Shown here piece after piece: positions 1-12,742 of a stretch of DNA of 64,000 nucleotides. The notes beneath the pieces are model-generated. The model had not been told where the DNA came from, did no database searches, and saw only the letters and a program-made list of their open reading frames with translations. Positions within the stretch are counted from its first letter, which is position 1. The number at the start of each line of letters is the position of its first letter. The translations under genes were made by a program, and so were the position numbers. Source of the DNA: Aphis gossypii (lineage: Eukaryota; Arthropoda; Insecta; Hemiptera; Aphididae); assembly GCF_020184175.1 (NCBI RefSeq), contig NC_065532.1, forward strand, positions 23,250,001-23,314,000, in the 5' to 3' direction.

Positions 1-1200
1 CATTCGAATTTTGATTTAGACTTTGATAATTTGAAAACAATTATCTACTAAATAATTTACAGTATGTAAAATGAGGAAGGTGCTCTCATTTAAAAAAAAA
101 CAGAATTTCATGTCGTCATACTACACAATAAAACATTTCAAAAATTTGGAAGTACTGTATTTAAGTATATCATTATTATTATTAAATATATTGTAATGAA
201 TTAATTATCAAATGAAAATATTTTGTGAGCATTATCCTGTATATAATAACTATGGAAACGTGATTAGTGGTGAAAGGATACCTAAAGAATAACTTGCTTA
301 GCTTTCTACTCTTTTGAAAAAAAAATCCGTAATTCTTCGAAATCTTGAGTTTCAGTTTAATATTACAGCCCAAAGATGGTTGGACTTATTCGTATTTTTA
401 GTTTCAGTTACTTCCGTGTATTAACTAATTGACTGTTTGGTCAAAGGAAAAACTGACTTTTTGGAAGATTTGAAGTATTATATTTATTTGGACAAATAGT
501 AGTTACATTTTAGATACTGTAAATTATTTATTACCTATGTTTTTATGTGATAAAATGTGGAGATATTAGGTTTTTCTTACCATTCAAGAATAAATAATTC
601 ACAGTAATCCGTAAGAATTCAAAATAATGTAATGTACCTATAATATTTTTACTTTTTAAAACTTCACGAATTCAGGGTTTTAAAATTATTTACTTTTATT
701 TGGTTTTCATAGGCATACGTCATAACATTAAATGAACTTCAGTGGAATAATTTTTAAGCAAACACAATATTTATTTTTACCATTATTGCACACAATTGTA
801 AGATTTAACGAGCAATTTATACAGTATTTGAGAAAAAATATTTTTATCGAATTGTTAGGTAGAATTTTTATTTTAAAGAAATTAAATAATATATGAATGA
901 AAGTGGTAAATCAAGCATTAAAAGGGAATTGTAGTTACACGCTTTTGTCACTTGAATACAAATCAAATTACGTATTATGATTTGATTAATGGTTTAAAAA
1001 TATTATGAATAGTTATAACACGCTAAACTGTAAATAATTCCAATATATTGGTTTGATTTACAAATTTATATAACATAACACTTATCAAAAATATTATTTT
1101 ATTTTATTGTAATGAATGTGTGTATGTTTATACTATAATAACGGATTATTATAATAAAAATATAAATGAATAAAAATGTACGTAGAAGAATAAATAGATA
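1..1200. other. AT-rich stretch without a gene
   Basis: No ORF of coding character, no splice-bounded exon and no RNA gene could be recognised. The sequence is low-complexity AT-rich DNA with short A and T runs. It probably represents intergenic sequence upstream of the exon that starts at 1358. Confidence 0.6.
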
Positions 1201-1221
1201 AAATAATTAGTCAAACATAGA

Positions 1222-1256
1222 TCAGTTCGTCTGTAACGTTTAGCGTGAGGATATCA
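1222..1256 (+). promoter_or_regulatory. Possible initiator (TCAGT) core promoter
   Basis: TCAGT at 1222-1226 matches the arthropod initiator consensus TCA+1GT, with +1 at 1224. A GGATA resembling a downstream promoter element lies about 25 bases further on. No TATA box is seen at the right distance. The site is about 135 bases upstream of the ATG at 1358, a plausible 5' UTR length. Short motifs like this occur by chance, so the call rests on position. Confidence 0.35.
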
Positions 1257-1357
1257 CACACTACGTACCGTAATATTTTTTCACTCTGTTATCACTGTAT
1301 AGTGTGCTCGTTAATTTATCGTGGGCAATATTATTGGTGGTACTATATTAATTAATA

Positions 1358-1689
1358 ATGTCTTCGAACAACAAATATCGGAAAAAAGTCCTTTTTTCGC
1401 CAAATATACTAATTGTACAGAACGTAACTTGTCGTGTTCGACCATGTTATCTCGTAATGAAAAATGATAAAAAAAAAAAAACTTTCGTTTCTCCAAATAC
1501 TTTACTCGCTAATAATGATATTTATAGCGATAGTGTATTTACACCCACATTCTCAATCAACTCTTCTGAAGATTTCAAAAATTCATATTTTCCCGTTCAG
1601 GACGTAAATCTTCTTAACGCTCTACAACGAATATCACTCTGCTTTCAACACCGTTCTAACAGAAATCCAGAGATGACCAGAGCGAAAAG
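1358..1689 (+). CDS. First coding exon of an unrecognised protein
   Basis: An ATG at 1358 opens 110 codons plus two bases. The frame then runs into a strong donor, AAAAG|GTAAGACT at 1689/1690, where an in-frame stop would follow if it were not spliced. I do not recognise the protein. It is basic and Ser/Asn-rich, has no signal peptide or membrane segment, and ends in a basic run (MTRAKR). A 14-residue segment around residues 5-18 (…SPNIL) recurs at 36-49 (…SPNTL), a weak internal repeat; the second copy spans a 12-base A run that is prone to frameshift. The next exon must begin with one base completing AG_. Good acceptors exist at 3051 (ctattccag) and 4128 (cttattttag), but both lead to a stop within a few codons, so the real downstream exons are not identified. 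Confidence 0.5.
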
Positions 1690-3900
1690 GTAAGACTTAC
1701 ATATTACATAGCTTATATAGCTTTTAATTCGATGGTTATTATTCTACGTATACATATATTTCGATTTAAATAACACCTCGTAGATGTGTATAGTATATTA
1801 TGTGTGTTTAATATTAACTGATCAATAATAATATAACTACTATATTATTATAATAGTTCACTCATTGTTATAAACTTATAAATTACATTTTGATGTTTAA
1901 ATTTTCATCAAGAAATGATCAATTAATTTAAAAAATAACGTATTCATCGATGGGTTCAATCCAATGATAAGATAGAAAAAGCTTTGGATTAGGTACATAT
2001 CAGGTGGAAATTAAATCATATGAGTAGGTATATAACGCATATGACCATGTAATATAAAGCGTAGGTACCTATGTAATTAAAATAAAGTAAATTAAAAAAT
2101 AAAACAATAATTCCATTTTCAACAGGCGGATTTAAAAATAAAATAATAATTATAATAATACTTAAATGACATGATTTTTAAACTTGATAAGTCTAATTTA
2201 ATTATAATAATTAAAAGTACAAGGTATTTTTAATCAAACCCATTAAATTTACCTAGTCTCAATTTTGTTAAAATTAATGTGAAAATTAATTGATAAATAT
2301 TTCCTTTACGTATTACAGTATATTAAATATATATCGCTCAAGTATATGAAAATATTTTGTAATCATTAGCTAAAACATATTATGCTTAATAGTAAAAACC
2401 CAATGCAATTTATACAAATCCACCCAAATGCAAACCGCCCGATTTTTAGTACATCTTGCCTGTCATTGTGTTATACGCGGTACAAAGACAACGCGAGTTA
2501 TTTATTAAATTGTTTATCAAAGAAGCATGAATTTTCGTTTTTATAAGTCACTATAGACACATTTTTTTCAATGTTTTTGAACTTAAAAAAGCCTTTTAGT
2601 ATAATATATGCTGTGGTGCATTGCACTAAGTCGGTGGAATATTGTGACTTCTCCTGATGGTTCATGGCTGGTTCGTAGAGAGAAATTTATTGAAATAATA
2701 TTGATGACTTATAGACATAGTAAAAAATGAAAAATAATTTATTAAACAAACAATTATGTATATAACGCGTCGGTTTTAAATCTATTTACTATGCTATTAG
2801 ATAACTTAAAATGACACGCTAATTACAAAATAAAAATTTAACAAAAAGCTGTGCATGTGTCAAAATTGGCCAGAAAATAATCGTGAACAGAGTTTAGATT
2901 TTTCTATCGATATTTGTTTTATTAGTAATGCGACGTAAACAGATGACTTTTTAATTGTCAAATTATTCAAACACGAAACGTTCCGTAGACAAATGAATAC
3001 AATTCTATATTCTAAAATTAAATATTTATATCATTTTATTGTCTATTCCAGGCAAGAATAAAAAATTACGTTTTTGTTATGAATATATCATACACATGCA
3101 TAAATGCATATTTTTAGAAAACTTGTCTATACTAGGACTGATAAGAACAACATAATAATATAATAATCAAAAAACTCATAGTAAAATGTATTACATTTTG
3201 TTAGTTATTATGATTATTATAATAATATTTTTATTTTGAGTAGTAATTTATCATCTACTAATATTGAGTCATTTTCAAATTTTAAATAGTCAAAATTGGG
3301 TATAATTAAATATAACCTACCTCTATTAATCTCCTCTTTATCGAGTATGACATTTATATAAAAGATTATCATTTCAATTTCCTCCAAATTAAAAATTTCG
3401 TCAAAATAAATATTTTAATTCTACTCGGTTTTTAAATTTATTAAATAATATATAATAATATTTATATCGATATATGTCTATTTAATCAATAATAAGTGCT
3501 GTATGGATCGTGTAAGTGTTATTTTGTGAGTAACAATAATTTTGAATTTTCGTTATTTATTTATTTTTTTTTTAAATAAATATTTAAATCGTGATAACAT
3601 TGGATAAAAACACGATAGTTCGGGGTGTATATAATTTGAATTTCGACTATAAACCTATTACGGGTAATACATCACAATGTCGTTTGTCACCTGGAAATAT
3701 GTCAAGAATTTCACTTTTCATAAGTCAAAATAATAAAATGATTATTTTGCATTTACACCGATCTAGAATACCTATATTGTACTTAAAAATCACAATGTTT
3801 TTAAAAACTATATAACGCTTTAGTGGAAGAAAATATTTTCTTTTTGTTCTAATAGAAACCATTCGGACCCGAAGGTTATAGGCATATAGTTATACGCTAC
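1690..3900. other. Probable intron, no coding sequence recognised
   Basis: AT-rich sequence follows the donor at 1690. An acceptor-like pyrimidine tract ending in ccag near 3050 would give a short terminal exon with a stop after three codons and an adjacent AATAAA, so a short terminal exon here is possible but unproved. A 74-codon frame at 3591-3815 has a GTG rather than ATG start, no acceptor and no recognisable similarity. Confidence 0.4.
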
Positions 3901-3924
3901 CTACCTAATATGATATGGACTATA

Positions 3925-4160
3925 TCACGTCACAGGAAAATGCTTTAAGGCGTGTTAACGATCGAATTATGGATACGAATTTATGAATGGCGTTGTAGGA
4001 ACTGATTAGTGCGTATCCTCGGTGCTGTAGACTGCCGTGAGTATCGGTGACGTCAACAAGTCTAAACAAGCAATTTACGCTATAAAATAATAATATAGCA
4101 CAGTTCCTTACGTCATTCACTTATTTTAGCGGTGAGACTTGATACTGTTTGATGACGTAA
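3925..4160. promoter_or_regulatory. Cluster of four CRE-like (ACGTCA) sites
   Basis: Four copies of the CREB/ATF core occur in 236 bases: TCACGTCA at 3925-3932, the full palindromic TGACGTCA at 4048-4055, TTACGTCA at 4108-4115, and TGACGTAA at 4153-4160. The last two are exact reverse complements of each other. At this base composition a six-base ACGTCA core is expected about once in several kilobases. The cluster could be an enhancer of the gene starting at 1358 or of the secreted-peptide gene at 7.7 kb. Function is inferred from motif content only. Confidence 0.35.
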
Positions 4161-7100
4161 ACGATAAATCGCTGTACGCGTTGTTATTCTCAAACATTTT
4201 CCGGAAATTTGTTCTCAGAACTTTTATGGTTTTACTCTAGCGATCAAATGAAGGGATTAAATAATTTTTAATGCGATTAAACATCGGATTATTGCGTATT
4301 ATTATTCCTCCGATAAAGTTTGTTATGCCGTACATAAAAGGTTAATTAAATATGTGCTCCATCATGCTGATATGGGCACGAATTTAATAATAGTGTCTAC
4401 GCGTTTGATAAGTTTTTTCGTTTATTATTACTAAATATTTACTTTAATCCAATATCGTTAAAATGAAACTAAAATATTTACTTAGTAATGATATAGTTTT
4501 TGCTGGTCACATAAAATGCTAGTGTAGATCATTATGTATGTGTACACTATCTGTTAACGGCGTGTTTTAAACCATTAAAAATGTTAGGCGGACGTCTGAA
4601 GGCGACTTAATTAATCAAACCCAACCTAGGTACCTATTATCAAATTATAGTTTTCACACACATTCGACACTACTCACCTCTCACCACCCCGTTTACGAGG
4701 TGAAGAGTGAATTACAAAATTCTAGGTTGATATTATAGTTGGTTATATAACACAATATACAGTCTCGATGACTTGAACATTTCAATACATTCGCTAAGTT
4801 GATATTTTTTAAATTCTATAATCGCGTTAATGACATTTTTCATGGATGTACCAGTCTAGTTTCCAATCAAATTGCTGTAAAACAAAAAATTATCTCGAAC
4901 CTAGGAGAACAGTATAAATGTATTCTTAGTTCACAAAATCATTCGCGTTTCTATACTATTGTATATTAATGTAGAATGTCTCATTAAACTACAGTGTTGT
5001 TCGGATGTTATTATACAGCGAAAATATGTGTGAATTAATAGCGATGAACACGAACCGTGACGAAATATAACAAATTTAATTTATAAACAACACATTGATG
5101 ATGTAAAAAGTTTGTGTTTTTAAAGCTGCCGAATCTCATTTTAAACTATAGAATGCTAATTCGCGTTCATATAAGGTTTTCATAGTTTTAAACACGATTA
5201 CAGGCGATCAATAAATCGTTAAGAGTTTTTAAAGAAAATGTTCTCCATCCAATGTTAATACGTAGTTTTTGTTTTGTTTATAATAAAATTATTTTAACCC
5301 AAAAATCAACGCTGCTCCAATATTATTTGAATCTAAACTATGGTTAAGTGAATGTTAAAGAATTGCATGTTTGAATGTTTACTGTAGGATAGTTGCACTT
5401 GAAAAATAAAAGGTCAGTAACAAAGGTAAACAATTACGTAATTTTAATTTCGATAATACAAATAAAACGTTCTTTTTTTAAATATTTAATTTTGTTTTGT
5501 ATACTATGATCTTTATTTGTTGTAACTTACACTTTGTTTTTTATGATTGACAAAGTCTGTTGTGTCTCCCGAGCGTACAAGTGGTTTTTATTTTTTTTTG
5601 ATGATGATGATTTTTCAATGTTTGCAAAAAGGATACGACACGCGTGTTAGTTTCGATTGGACATGTTTATTTAAAGAATTGATTGCGCAGGTGGATAATA
5701 AATTCATGACTAATATTTTTCGTTTATTATCCGGAAATAAATTAAAAGATTATTAAGTTAACAGAGAATACCAAAATCGGATCAAATTTAATGTATTTAT
5801 TAAAAAGTTTGTCGATTACAAAACATGAATTATTTTTGAGTTACGTTATGATAAAATAAAACTATAGATAATAATAAATTTAAAATTACATTCATTTATA
5901 GTACTACTCCAGTAGTCATGTCAACATTGTTCCATAATATAAAATCTATTCAAAATTAATACATACCTATAGTTTTTGCGTAACATATTATAAAAATGTA
6001 CTTTATAAATACCTAATATTTTATTAAAATTCATTGCCATTATTTATGTCAAGCATATTTTTATTCCATTGTGTGTTTTATTATTTTGATGCCTATTTTT
6101 TGTTAAGTCACATTTAAAAATTGATAAAAATTAAAAATCTAAGAATAAAAATAAAATATTTTTTTAATACATATTATATAAATATATTATTATTCATAAT
6201 ACAAGGCATTGATATTTAACTACTGATTGTATTAATTACGTATTACATGCGTGTTTCTTTTTTTTTAATAATATGCAAGCAAGTAGAAGACTTAAAAAAA
6301 ATCCCTGGCTTTATACTAAATAAATATTATAATATTATAAATGTGCTGAAATTTACATTAACGAAAATATAATCGAAAAACATGTTTTTTAGAAATAATA
6401 TATTTAAAATATCTTAAATAAAACAATTAAATTTAAAACATGCTAAGAAAAGCTCACACTGAGAACGTGCTGAATTCCAAATGTCAGTGTGTGTTTTATT
6501 TAATTTAAATTACTATACAGTGAATTAAAATGCACAATTCATACAAAGCAATGGCAAACTCTTACTTAATACTCGTAAAATCAATTTTACACTACTAAGT
6601 AAAGACATGCAAATCTGTATGATCACATTGTTTTTAGGACATCAATAAAAAAATAAGCATATTTATTTACTGATATATTATATTTTAAAATATATACAAT
6701 ATTACCAATGCTAACTAACAACTCCTACATAATGTTTATACATTTTTTTAAAAAAAAAAAAACATTTAACACTAGAATTAAGTTTAAAAAAAATATTGTT
6801 CAGGTTTGGATATTATATTAGAATATTAGCATTATTTTTTCTTGGCAACCATCAATATAAACGTATAATACACAAACTAACAAATGATGATTCATATGGA
6901 ATATTAATATTTTCCAAAAATGCATAACAACTGATGTGAATTTTGTTTTCATTTCATGCTAACACAGATATTTACCTAATCTATTTAAATTACGCGTAAA
7001 CTATGCAAATCCTCCGTTTTTGACCAATCGATACCAGATTTTGCTTACATATTAATATATTATTTAGAATCGTGAGATGGTATTGGGTTTATTAGGACAA

Positions 7101-7500
7101 ATATCGTGTATAAAAGGCAAGACATGTAACGATTCAAAGAAGGCTTATATAATTGACGGGATAAGTCATATTTGGAGATAGTTGTAACACCATAGTCTCA
7201 TACTTTTCGTATATTTCTACTCGAAATTTATTGTTACGAGTAAAATCATTAGTTATTAGTTATTACAATCTGCCGCAGGTGTATTGAACATTTCGGTTTT
7301 ATATTTAGTTTTGGAGAAACGCAGGGCATAACACGGCTAGCTAGTATATTATAATTGTATGCAATTGCGGATTTACCGATGTCGCACGGACGTTTCGGAT
7401 ACAAAGTGTTAAGTCCGGGATTTGAACACTGCTCGAGCCTATACCTACACACAAAGTCTCGATCCCCCGAACCGATAATGACGTGACACTTGTGACCCGA
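4161..7500. other. Gene-poor AT-rich interval
   Basis: No exon can be supported. A 69-codon frame at 5547-5756 has a coding-looking C-terminal half but starts at TTG and lacks a convincing acceptor. The rest is AT-rich with homopolymer runs and no recognisable RNA gene. Confidence 0.45.
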
Positions 7501-7531
7501 ATCTCCAACGATTCCGACAGCTCGCAATGAT

Positions 7532-7650
7532 TGTCAATATTGACATTGGTATTATTGACGTGACAATATATTGTTGACATACTCACCGGCAACACGTGCA
7601 TAAGCCCATATCTCGAGAGTATAAAACGCGCTCGTAAATACGCTACGGGA
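7532..7650 (+). promoter_or_regulatory. TATA promoter with palindrome and E-boxes
   Basis: TATAAAAC at 7620-7627 is a well-formed TATA box, placing transcription start near 7650, about 120 bases before the ATG at 7771. Directly upstream are two E-boxes, CTCGAG (7612-7617) and CACGTG (7593-7598). A perfect 14-base palindrome, TGTCAATATTGACA, lies at 7532-7545. TTGAC half-sites recur between the palindrome and the E-boxes (about 7554 and 7574). The block is clearly richer in G+C than its surroundings. The arrangement suggests a tightly regulated, tissue-specific promoter; which factors bind is not known. Confidence 0.65.
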
Positions 7651-7770
7651 CATTATCGACGGCGAATCACCTGAATTATTGTTCTTGAAAATATATCAAA
7701 TTAAGTGCACGTAAATAGGCGGTGTATACACGAGGCCGTACATCAACCGTGGTGGAAACTGTATTGTGAA

Positions 7771-7830
7771 ATGGATCGTGCCGTTAGCGTTACCAATATC
7801 CGGAAGTGGTCTCTGATCTTCGTGGCTCTG
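7771..7830 (+). CDS. Secreted Cys-rich peptide gene, first coding exon
   Basis: The exon encodes 20 residues, MDRAVSVTNIRKWSLIFVAL, and ends at a GT donor (CTCTG|GTAATA) in phase 0. It supplies a basic n-region and the start of a hydrophobic core, so the signal peptide is split by the intron. The ATG is the first good start downstream of the TATA box at 7620. The frame joins cleanly to either of two downstream exons, at 12650 or 14693, both of which start with ATA TTA CT and continue the hydrophobic core. The predicted preproteins are 50 or 69 residues. The family is not one I can name. The gene plan resembles small secreted effectors, metallothioneins or bacteriocyte-type Cys-rich peptides of aphids. 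Expression data would be needed to choose. Confidence 0.7.
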
Positions 7831-10800
7831 GTAATATTTTTATATTAACTATAACGAGTGCATTTTTGTGTTTGTGCGAGTAAGTCTATCTGTATTGCAA
7901 TAGCCGGAACTATTTATTTTTTTTAAATTTTTTGTATTGTTATTTTTTTATGGGGGCAGAGTCACAACGTTTTGTTGGTGGGAGTCTTGCACTATAATTT
8001 TCAAATACGTTTAATCTAAACTCCCGACTTTCCTAACATAAAGAGATAAAAACAAAAAAAGGTACAAGTGTTTAATATTTTTTGTCCAGGGTGGAAATTG
8101 CCCTATCTTGCCCCAATGAACCCCCATGTTTGTCCCCCCTCCCAATTAGATTTATCAATAGTACAAATCTTTAAATCTTCTAAAATAAAAAAAAATTAAT
8201 TTTACATTTTATAAAGCAAAAAATTGTTTTTCCTCAAATTATTGCATAAACTGCCTACATTAATATCACGTTTCTCCTGTTGTACAATAATATGTTAAAT
8301 ATATTATCTTTAACGTCATTGGAGTAACAAAAATAACCTAATAATATTTTTTCGTGAATTATAATTACAGAATTATCGTCAAATCATTAATTTCAAGCAA
8401 GTTTTGGTATCTTTTATTTTTTTTAATGAGCTCTAACGTACACAATATTATTCAACGATTTGGGTGTACCTACGGTTTCTTTTTTAACAATAAAACAAAC
8501 AATTAAGGTTTCGATTTTGACATGACGTGTATTATTTTTTACTGTCAGTTATTATCTATAGTAACGCCGCTGCAGTCTTCAACGTACGTTTCGTATTCTA
8601 TAGGTTATATTGTAGTGTGGGTTGCTGTTTAATAAATCCGCCGACGACTATCGGTCATTCCGGCGCACGCGTCTCGTCTATGAATTATATTATTATATAA
8701 ATAACACTACGTGCGTGGCGTGTGAAAAAAATTAAATAATTATAAAATGGCTTGTTTAATGGAAAAAAATAATTAAAGGCTCATGAATTATTCCCGTACG
8801 TCACGCATAGTGTGCACACGCTCGGAGGCTTGTCGGTGACCGACCGCCAACCGTCGACGTGGTCCCAGAGGAATCGAAAATGTTAATGCGCGACACCGCC
8901 GGTCGTGTTCTAAGTTTTACACGGCATACAAAATAATATATTGGTAATTGCGTTGTAAGCGATAAATCGCCGCAGAGTGTTAGCAATATCAGTTGATAAG
9001 GTCCAATAGCCTCTTCAGAATCGTCCGTTGTATATTTTAGTAATTATATTAGTCTTTTGAATAACCACCTTTTTATAACCGAAAAATGTTCAGATGATCG
9101 GAACAAATTGCAAAGACGAGGCAACACCCTCGTGTACTGTATTATACGTCTTACAAACGATTGACGTAGCGAATTTGAGTTCAGTAGACCCGATTTCGTG
9201 TTGTTATAGTAATTGACCTTTGATTAAACTTAAAAAGTTAAGAATATTATGATACGAGGTCGCTGGATGGTTTTTTTTATAATTTCTAAATTGCTAAGCT
9301 AGTTATAGTCGCTTGTATATTTTAATATTTTACATATTCGCAACTCGTTTAAAAGTATACATCAATAAGAGATCATGAGTAATGTCCTTAACATTAAGTC
9401 GATCATGAGTCGATTTGCTCAAAATATGAAAAATACCAACACAAATAGGTTCTCTAATGATGGCAAATTGGCCATTTTGCACGTTTGTAGACAGAGACAA
9501 TACACAGTGTAACGTCCTTTAAAATAAATGGAATTTAAAAACAACAGTATGACATTTTTATTTCATTATGTTTTCATAATAATGTTAAGTATTGCCCCGT
9601 CCATTACAACCTGCAAAAAAAAAAAATAATAAAAAAAAATAATATAAGGTCTTTACAATGGTTTCGCACAAGTACACACAACTGTTCTATCACTCGTACA
9701 CAATTATTCACAAATATTTTATTGTTTGAGTTGGTATTTTAAAAATTATATCTTATTATAGTATATATTTTGACAGAAAGACAGCAAATAGATTAGATAA
9801 AAATTAAATTAAAAATAAATTGTACTAGTAAGTTCAGTAGAATTATTTTTATCATTTTAAATTTTCAAAAATAATACAGTCCAAAAGTTATCGGTGTTAT
9901 TATTTTTAAATCCAGGATAATAACAGCAATAAATCTTTTATTTTATTTTGAAAATTTATTCAAGATTCAGAACGTCTTGAATTTAAAACGTCCTATATGG
10001 TTTTAGTCTATAATTAATAGCCATCCATTAGGAAATTGTAATACAATAGTTTCCAGTTTTGCTTTTTGGTTTAGATTATTAGCAGAGTGATGCATAATAT
10101 ATACCTATTGGTTTCAGGACTGTGTATGTTATTACAATTTATCTTTAAACAATATTATTGTTTGTATTTTGTTGTTAAACAAATTTTATCCGTCAAAACT
10201 TGAAACATCTGACTATATCTTAGTTTATCATTTTCTATACACAATGATATTTTCAAAATAATTAAACCAACTTAAAGCCATTTATAGACATTTATAAACA
10301 TTTAAATTGTTAAATTTTTTTTGGTTGTGTACTAGAGTTGATATTCACAGTCAAGCTTACTTAAAATGCTTGAACATGTCGTACAGTATTCCAGGTATAT
10401 CGTTTTTATAGTTATTACTAAGTACCAAAAATGCAAAGGCATAATATTTTTTTTTATATGTTCGACGTTCATATTTTATAAAATAAATCATGAAATTTTC
10501 AAATTGTTCTGTAATTAAAATTATTTATATAAAATTTGTAATATTTGCTTCAACATTTTATATTTAAACGAAAAATTGCGATTTGAATTATTTTATCGTA
10601 ATTAAATATAATATAATTTATATATGGGTGATTGACATTTATTATTATTATTATTCATTATACTCAGTGTAATTTTAAAAATATTTAGATTAATTTTAAG
10701 CTATTTATACTACGAACTTAGTCACACTCTTTTACAGTTCATCAGTATGGGTTATAAGTCAACAATGCTAGTTATGGTATTATGTGTGAAATAATATTAA

Positions 10801-12649
10801 AATAATTACTATGTAAATTTTTTTATTATTATGTATCTGTTAAGGCTTCAAAAACAATGGCTGTTAGCCTATTTTTAAATTAAATACAGGTTATAATTAA
10901 AAAAATGACTTAATTTGCAAGTTTTCTACTTGTAAGCTTATATTATACTATAGAAAAAAATAAATTTAATGATTTATGTAATAAGTGAAATTAGAGAGAT
11001 GCTAAATTAATTAAGTGTTTTTGTACTACGGTTACATAAAGCGTTTGTTAAAAATGTGATTGATCGTAAGATCTTCTTTACATGTCTTACATTTTGTGAT
11101 GAGGAGTAAGTGAAATGAATTCACTTAAATTGCTGTTTTCTATTTTGACTGTGATGATAGTTATTTTAAAATAACATGACATTTTAATTTTTTTTAATGG
11201 AAGGTTTTACATTTCTTTATTTGTTTAAAAGTAGTACTTTATTTAAATTTGTCTGACGATTTTTTTTTTGTTTTGTGGTTGATAGTAATAAATGCCTCAG
11301 AGGATGTAACTAGGCTTATTTTTATGGAATGTTTTTATTAAATGACTTCGTTTGTAAATAAATCTACTTTTTTGTTTTTAGGTATCCTATGTTGGGAAAA
11401 TCTCAAAATGTAGTAGTTGATTATTAGTTCTTGGATGGTTTATACTTGTTCATTATTTAAATGAAATTTTTAGTCAATTTTATTGAGCTAAAAGAGTCAC
11501 TCAAGACTAATGATTATGAAAAAGTTTGAATTTGAAAATGTGTTAAGTAGGTAACGGATATGCTATTTAGTGGATATCCAGTGAACCTCGTCGTTGAGAA
11601 ATAAGTCATTAGAATTATATATTTGTTAAATTTGAATTCAATGATAAATAATTTCATATGAAAAACGATTCTGGATTCTGAGGTCTGTCAGCCTAGATAA
11701 CTAAGTGTTTTTTTTATGATATATTAATATATTGTTATTAGAGAAATTTATTTAACTTTGAGTGTTATGGTAAATAGGTTGAATTATATTTTACTGAAGA
11801 CATTGCATTTGAAAATAATGTTATAATGAGTATAAAACATAACAATATAAATACACGAAGTTGCAATTACCCTAAATAATATTTTTTAAATCATAAAAAA
11901 AACAAACATATTTATTTTTCATTTAATATCCAATTTCATCTAAATCTTACCTTAAAATGTTTTTAAAACAAATAACTATATATACTGAATATATATTTAA
12001 ATTTTTTGATTACAGTATAAACTTTATATTGAATTTATTTTTCTATAAATAACTTAAAAGGGTTAAATTTAAAAACAAAGTAAGTTTTGTTAAATAGGTA
12101 TTGTTTTTGGATAAAAATTCCCGTTTATTTTGTTTTTATGAAGGTACTAGAAATTTTTCTGCCATTGATCCCCTAATGTACCTACTAAAAGACTTAGTTT
12201 TCAACTAGAACCATTCTCTAAGTCGAAAATCGAAGCCTAAAATTTAATAATAAATACAAAAAGAAAAGAAAAAAAGAAAAATCTATCATTCTAAGTTCAA
12301 TTTATTCATCGATTTAAAATAAAAATCTAAAATATTGCGATTCTTGAAGCTTCTAAACTAAACCAACTTCGTCTGTGTGTATTTGTTTGCTAATATGGTA
12401 GATACTAATGGCATAATATTTCCGAGAACTGGCCTCGAATCAAATAAAATAATAATTATATAACATGTTTTATGTTTTGGGTTAAAACTGGATCATTTAA
12501 TCTTATTGGTTACCTTTTAGTTTATTACCAATAGAACAATAGTATGAATTATAAGCAATTTAAATATATAACAAAATAACACTTACAATATAGGCTAACA
12601 AAAAGTCTTCGCTAAGAATAGTTATTCGTATAATAATTTAAAATTTTAG
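7831..12649 (+). other. Intron of the secreted-peptide gene
   Basis: This is the 4.8-kb interval between the donor after 7830 and the exon A acceptor. It includes a C-rich block near 8080-8150 and a G+C-richer block at 8570-9200 without a recognisable exon; the latter could be an internal promoter or enhancer. A fragment of the GATTCTGAACG repeat sits at 11650-11700. Acceptor-like sites at about 10119 and 11390 open in phase 0 but do not encode anything resembling exons A or B. Confidence 0.5.
11650..11700 (-). repeat. Terminal fragment of the GATTCTGAACG repeat family
   Basis: The segment contains GAAAAACGATTCTGGATTCTGAGG and GTCAGCCTAG-type words in the order expected for the reverse complement of the right end of the element at 21.56-23.26 kb. 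Only the end survives, so it is a degraded solo fragment inside the intron. Confidence 0.45.
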
Positions 12650-12742
12650 ATATTACTGACGTACGTCCAAATATCTACGTCAGCTCCTTGCGGCGGAAGC
12701 GGTAAATGCGGTTGTGAAGATGGCTGCGGATGTTGTAAATGA
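12650..12742 (+). CDS. Secreted Cys-rich peptide, alternative 3' exon A
   Basis: The acceptor aaattttag precedes the exon at 12650. In phase 0 with the first exon it adds 30 codons and a TGA. Residues ILLTYVQISTSA finish the signal peptide, with likely cleavage at the SA/PC region. The mature part is only about 18 residues, PCGGSGKCGCEDGCGCCK, with six Cys in the pattern C-x5-C-x-C-x3-C-x-C-C. The C-x-C and C-C motifs are metallothionein-like, which suggests metal binding rather than a disulfide fold. The exon is homologous to the one at 14693. Cys codons continue in frame after the stop (see findings). Candidate poly(A) signals lie at about 13143 and 13411. The open frame and homology are seen; function is inferred. 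Confidence 0.65.
   Translation: MLLTYVQISTSAPCGGSGKCGCEDGCGCCK

Noticed and set aside
1945..1965. GGTTCAATCC B-box-like word
   Set aside because: No A-box or cloverleaf upstream.
5547..5756. 69-codon plus-strand frame with a coding-looking end (…LFKELIAQVDNKFMTNIF…)
   Set aside because: It starts at TTG and has no convincing acceptor in the phase required by the 1689 donor. The one phase-compatible AG is weak. Kept only as a remote candidate last exon of the 1358 gene.
7249..7601. Two overlapping minus-strand ORFs of 86 and 92 codons
   Set aside because: They overlap each other in different frames, lie across the plus-strand TATA promoter, and match no family. They are open because the promoter block has few stops.
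8801..8986. 61-codon minus-strand ORF in a G+C-richer patch
   Set aside because: No splice sites, no recognisable similarity and no ATG. More likely regulatory sequence in the intron.
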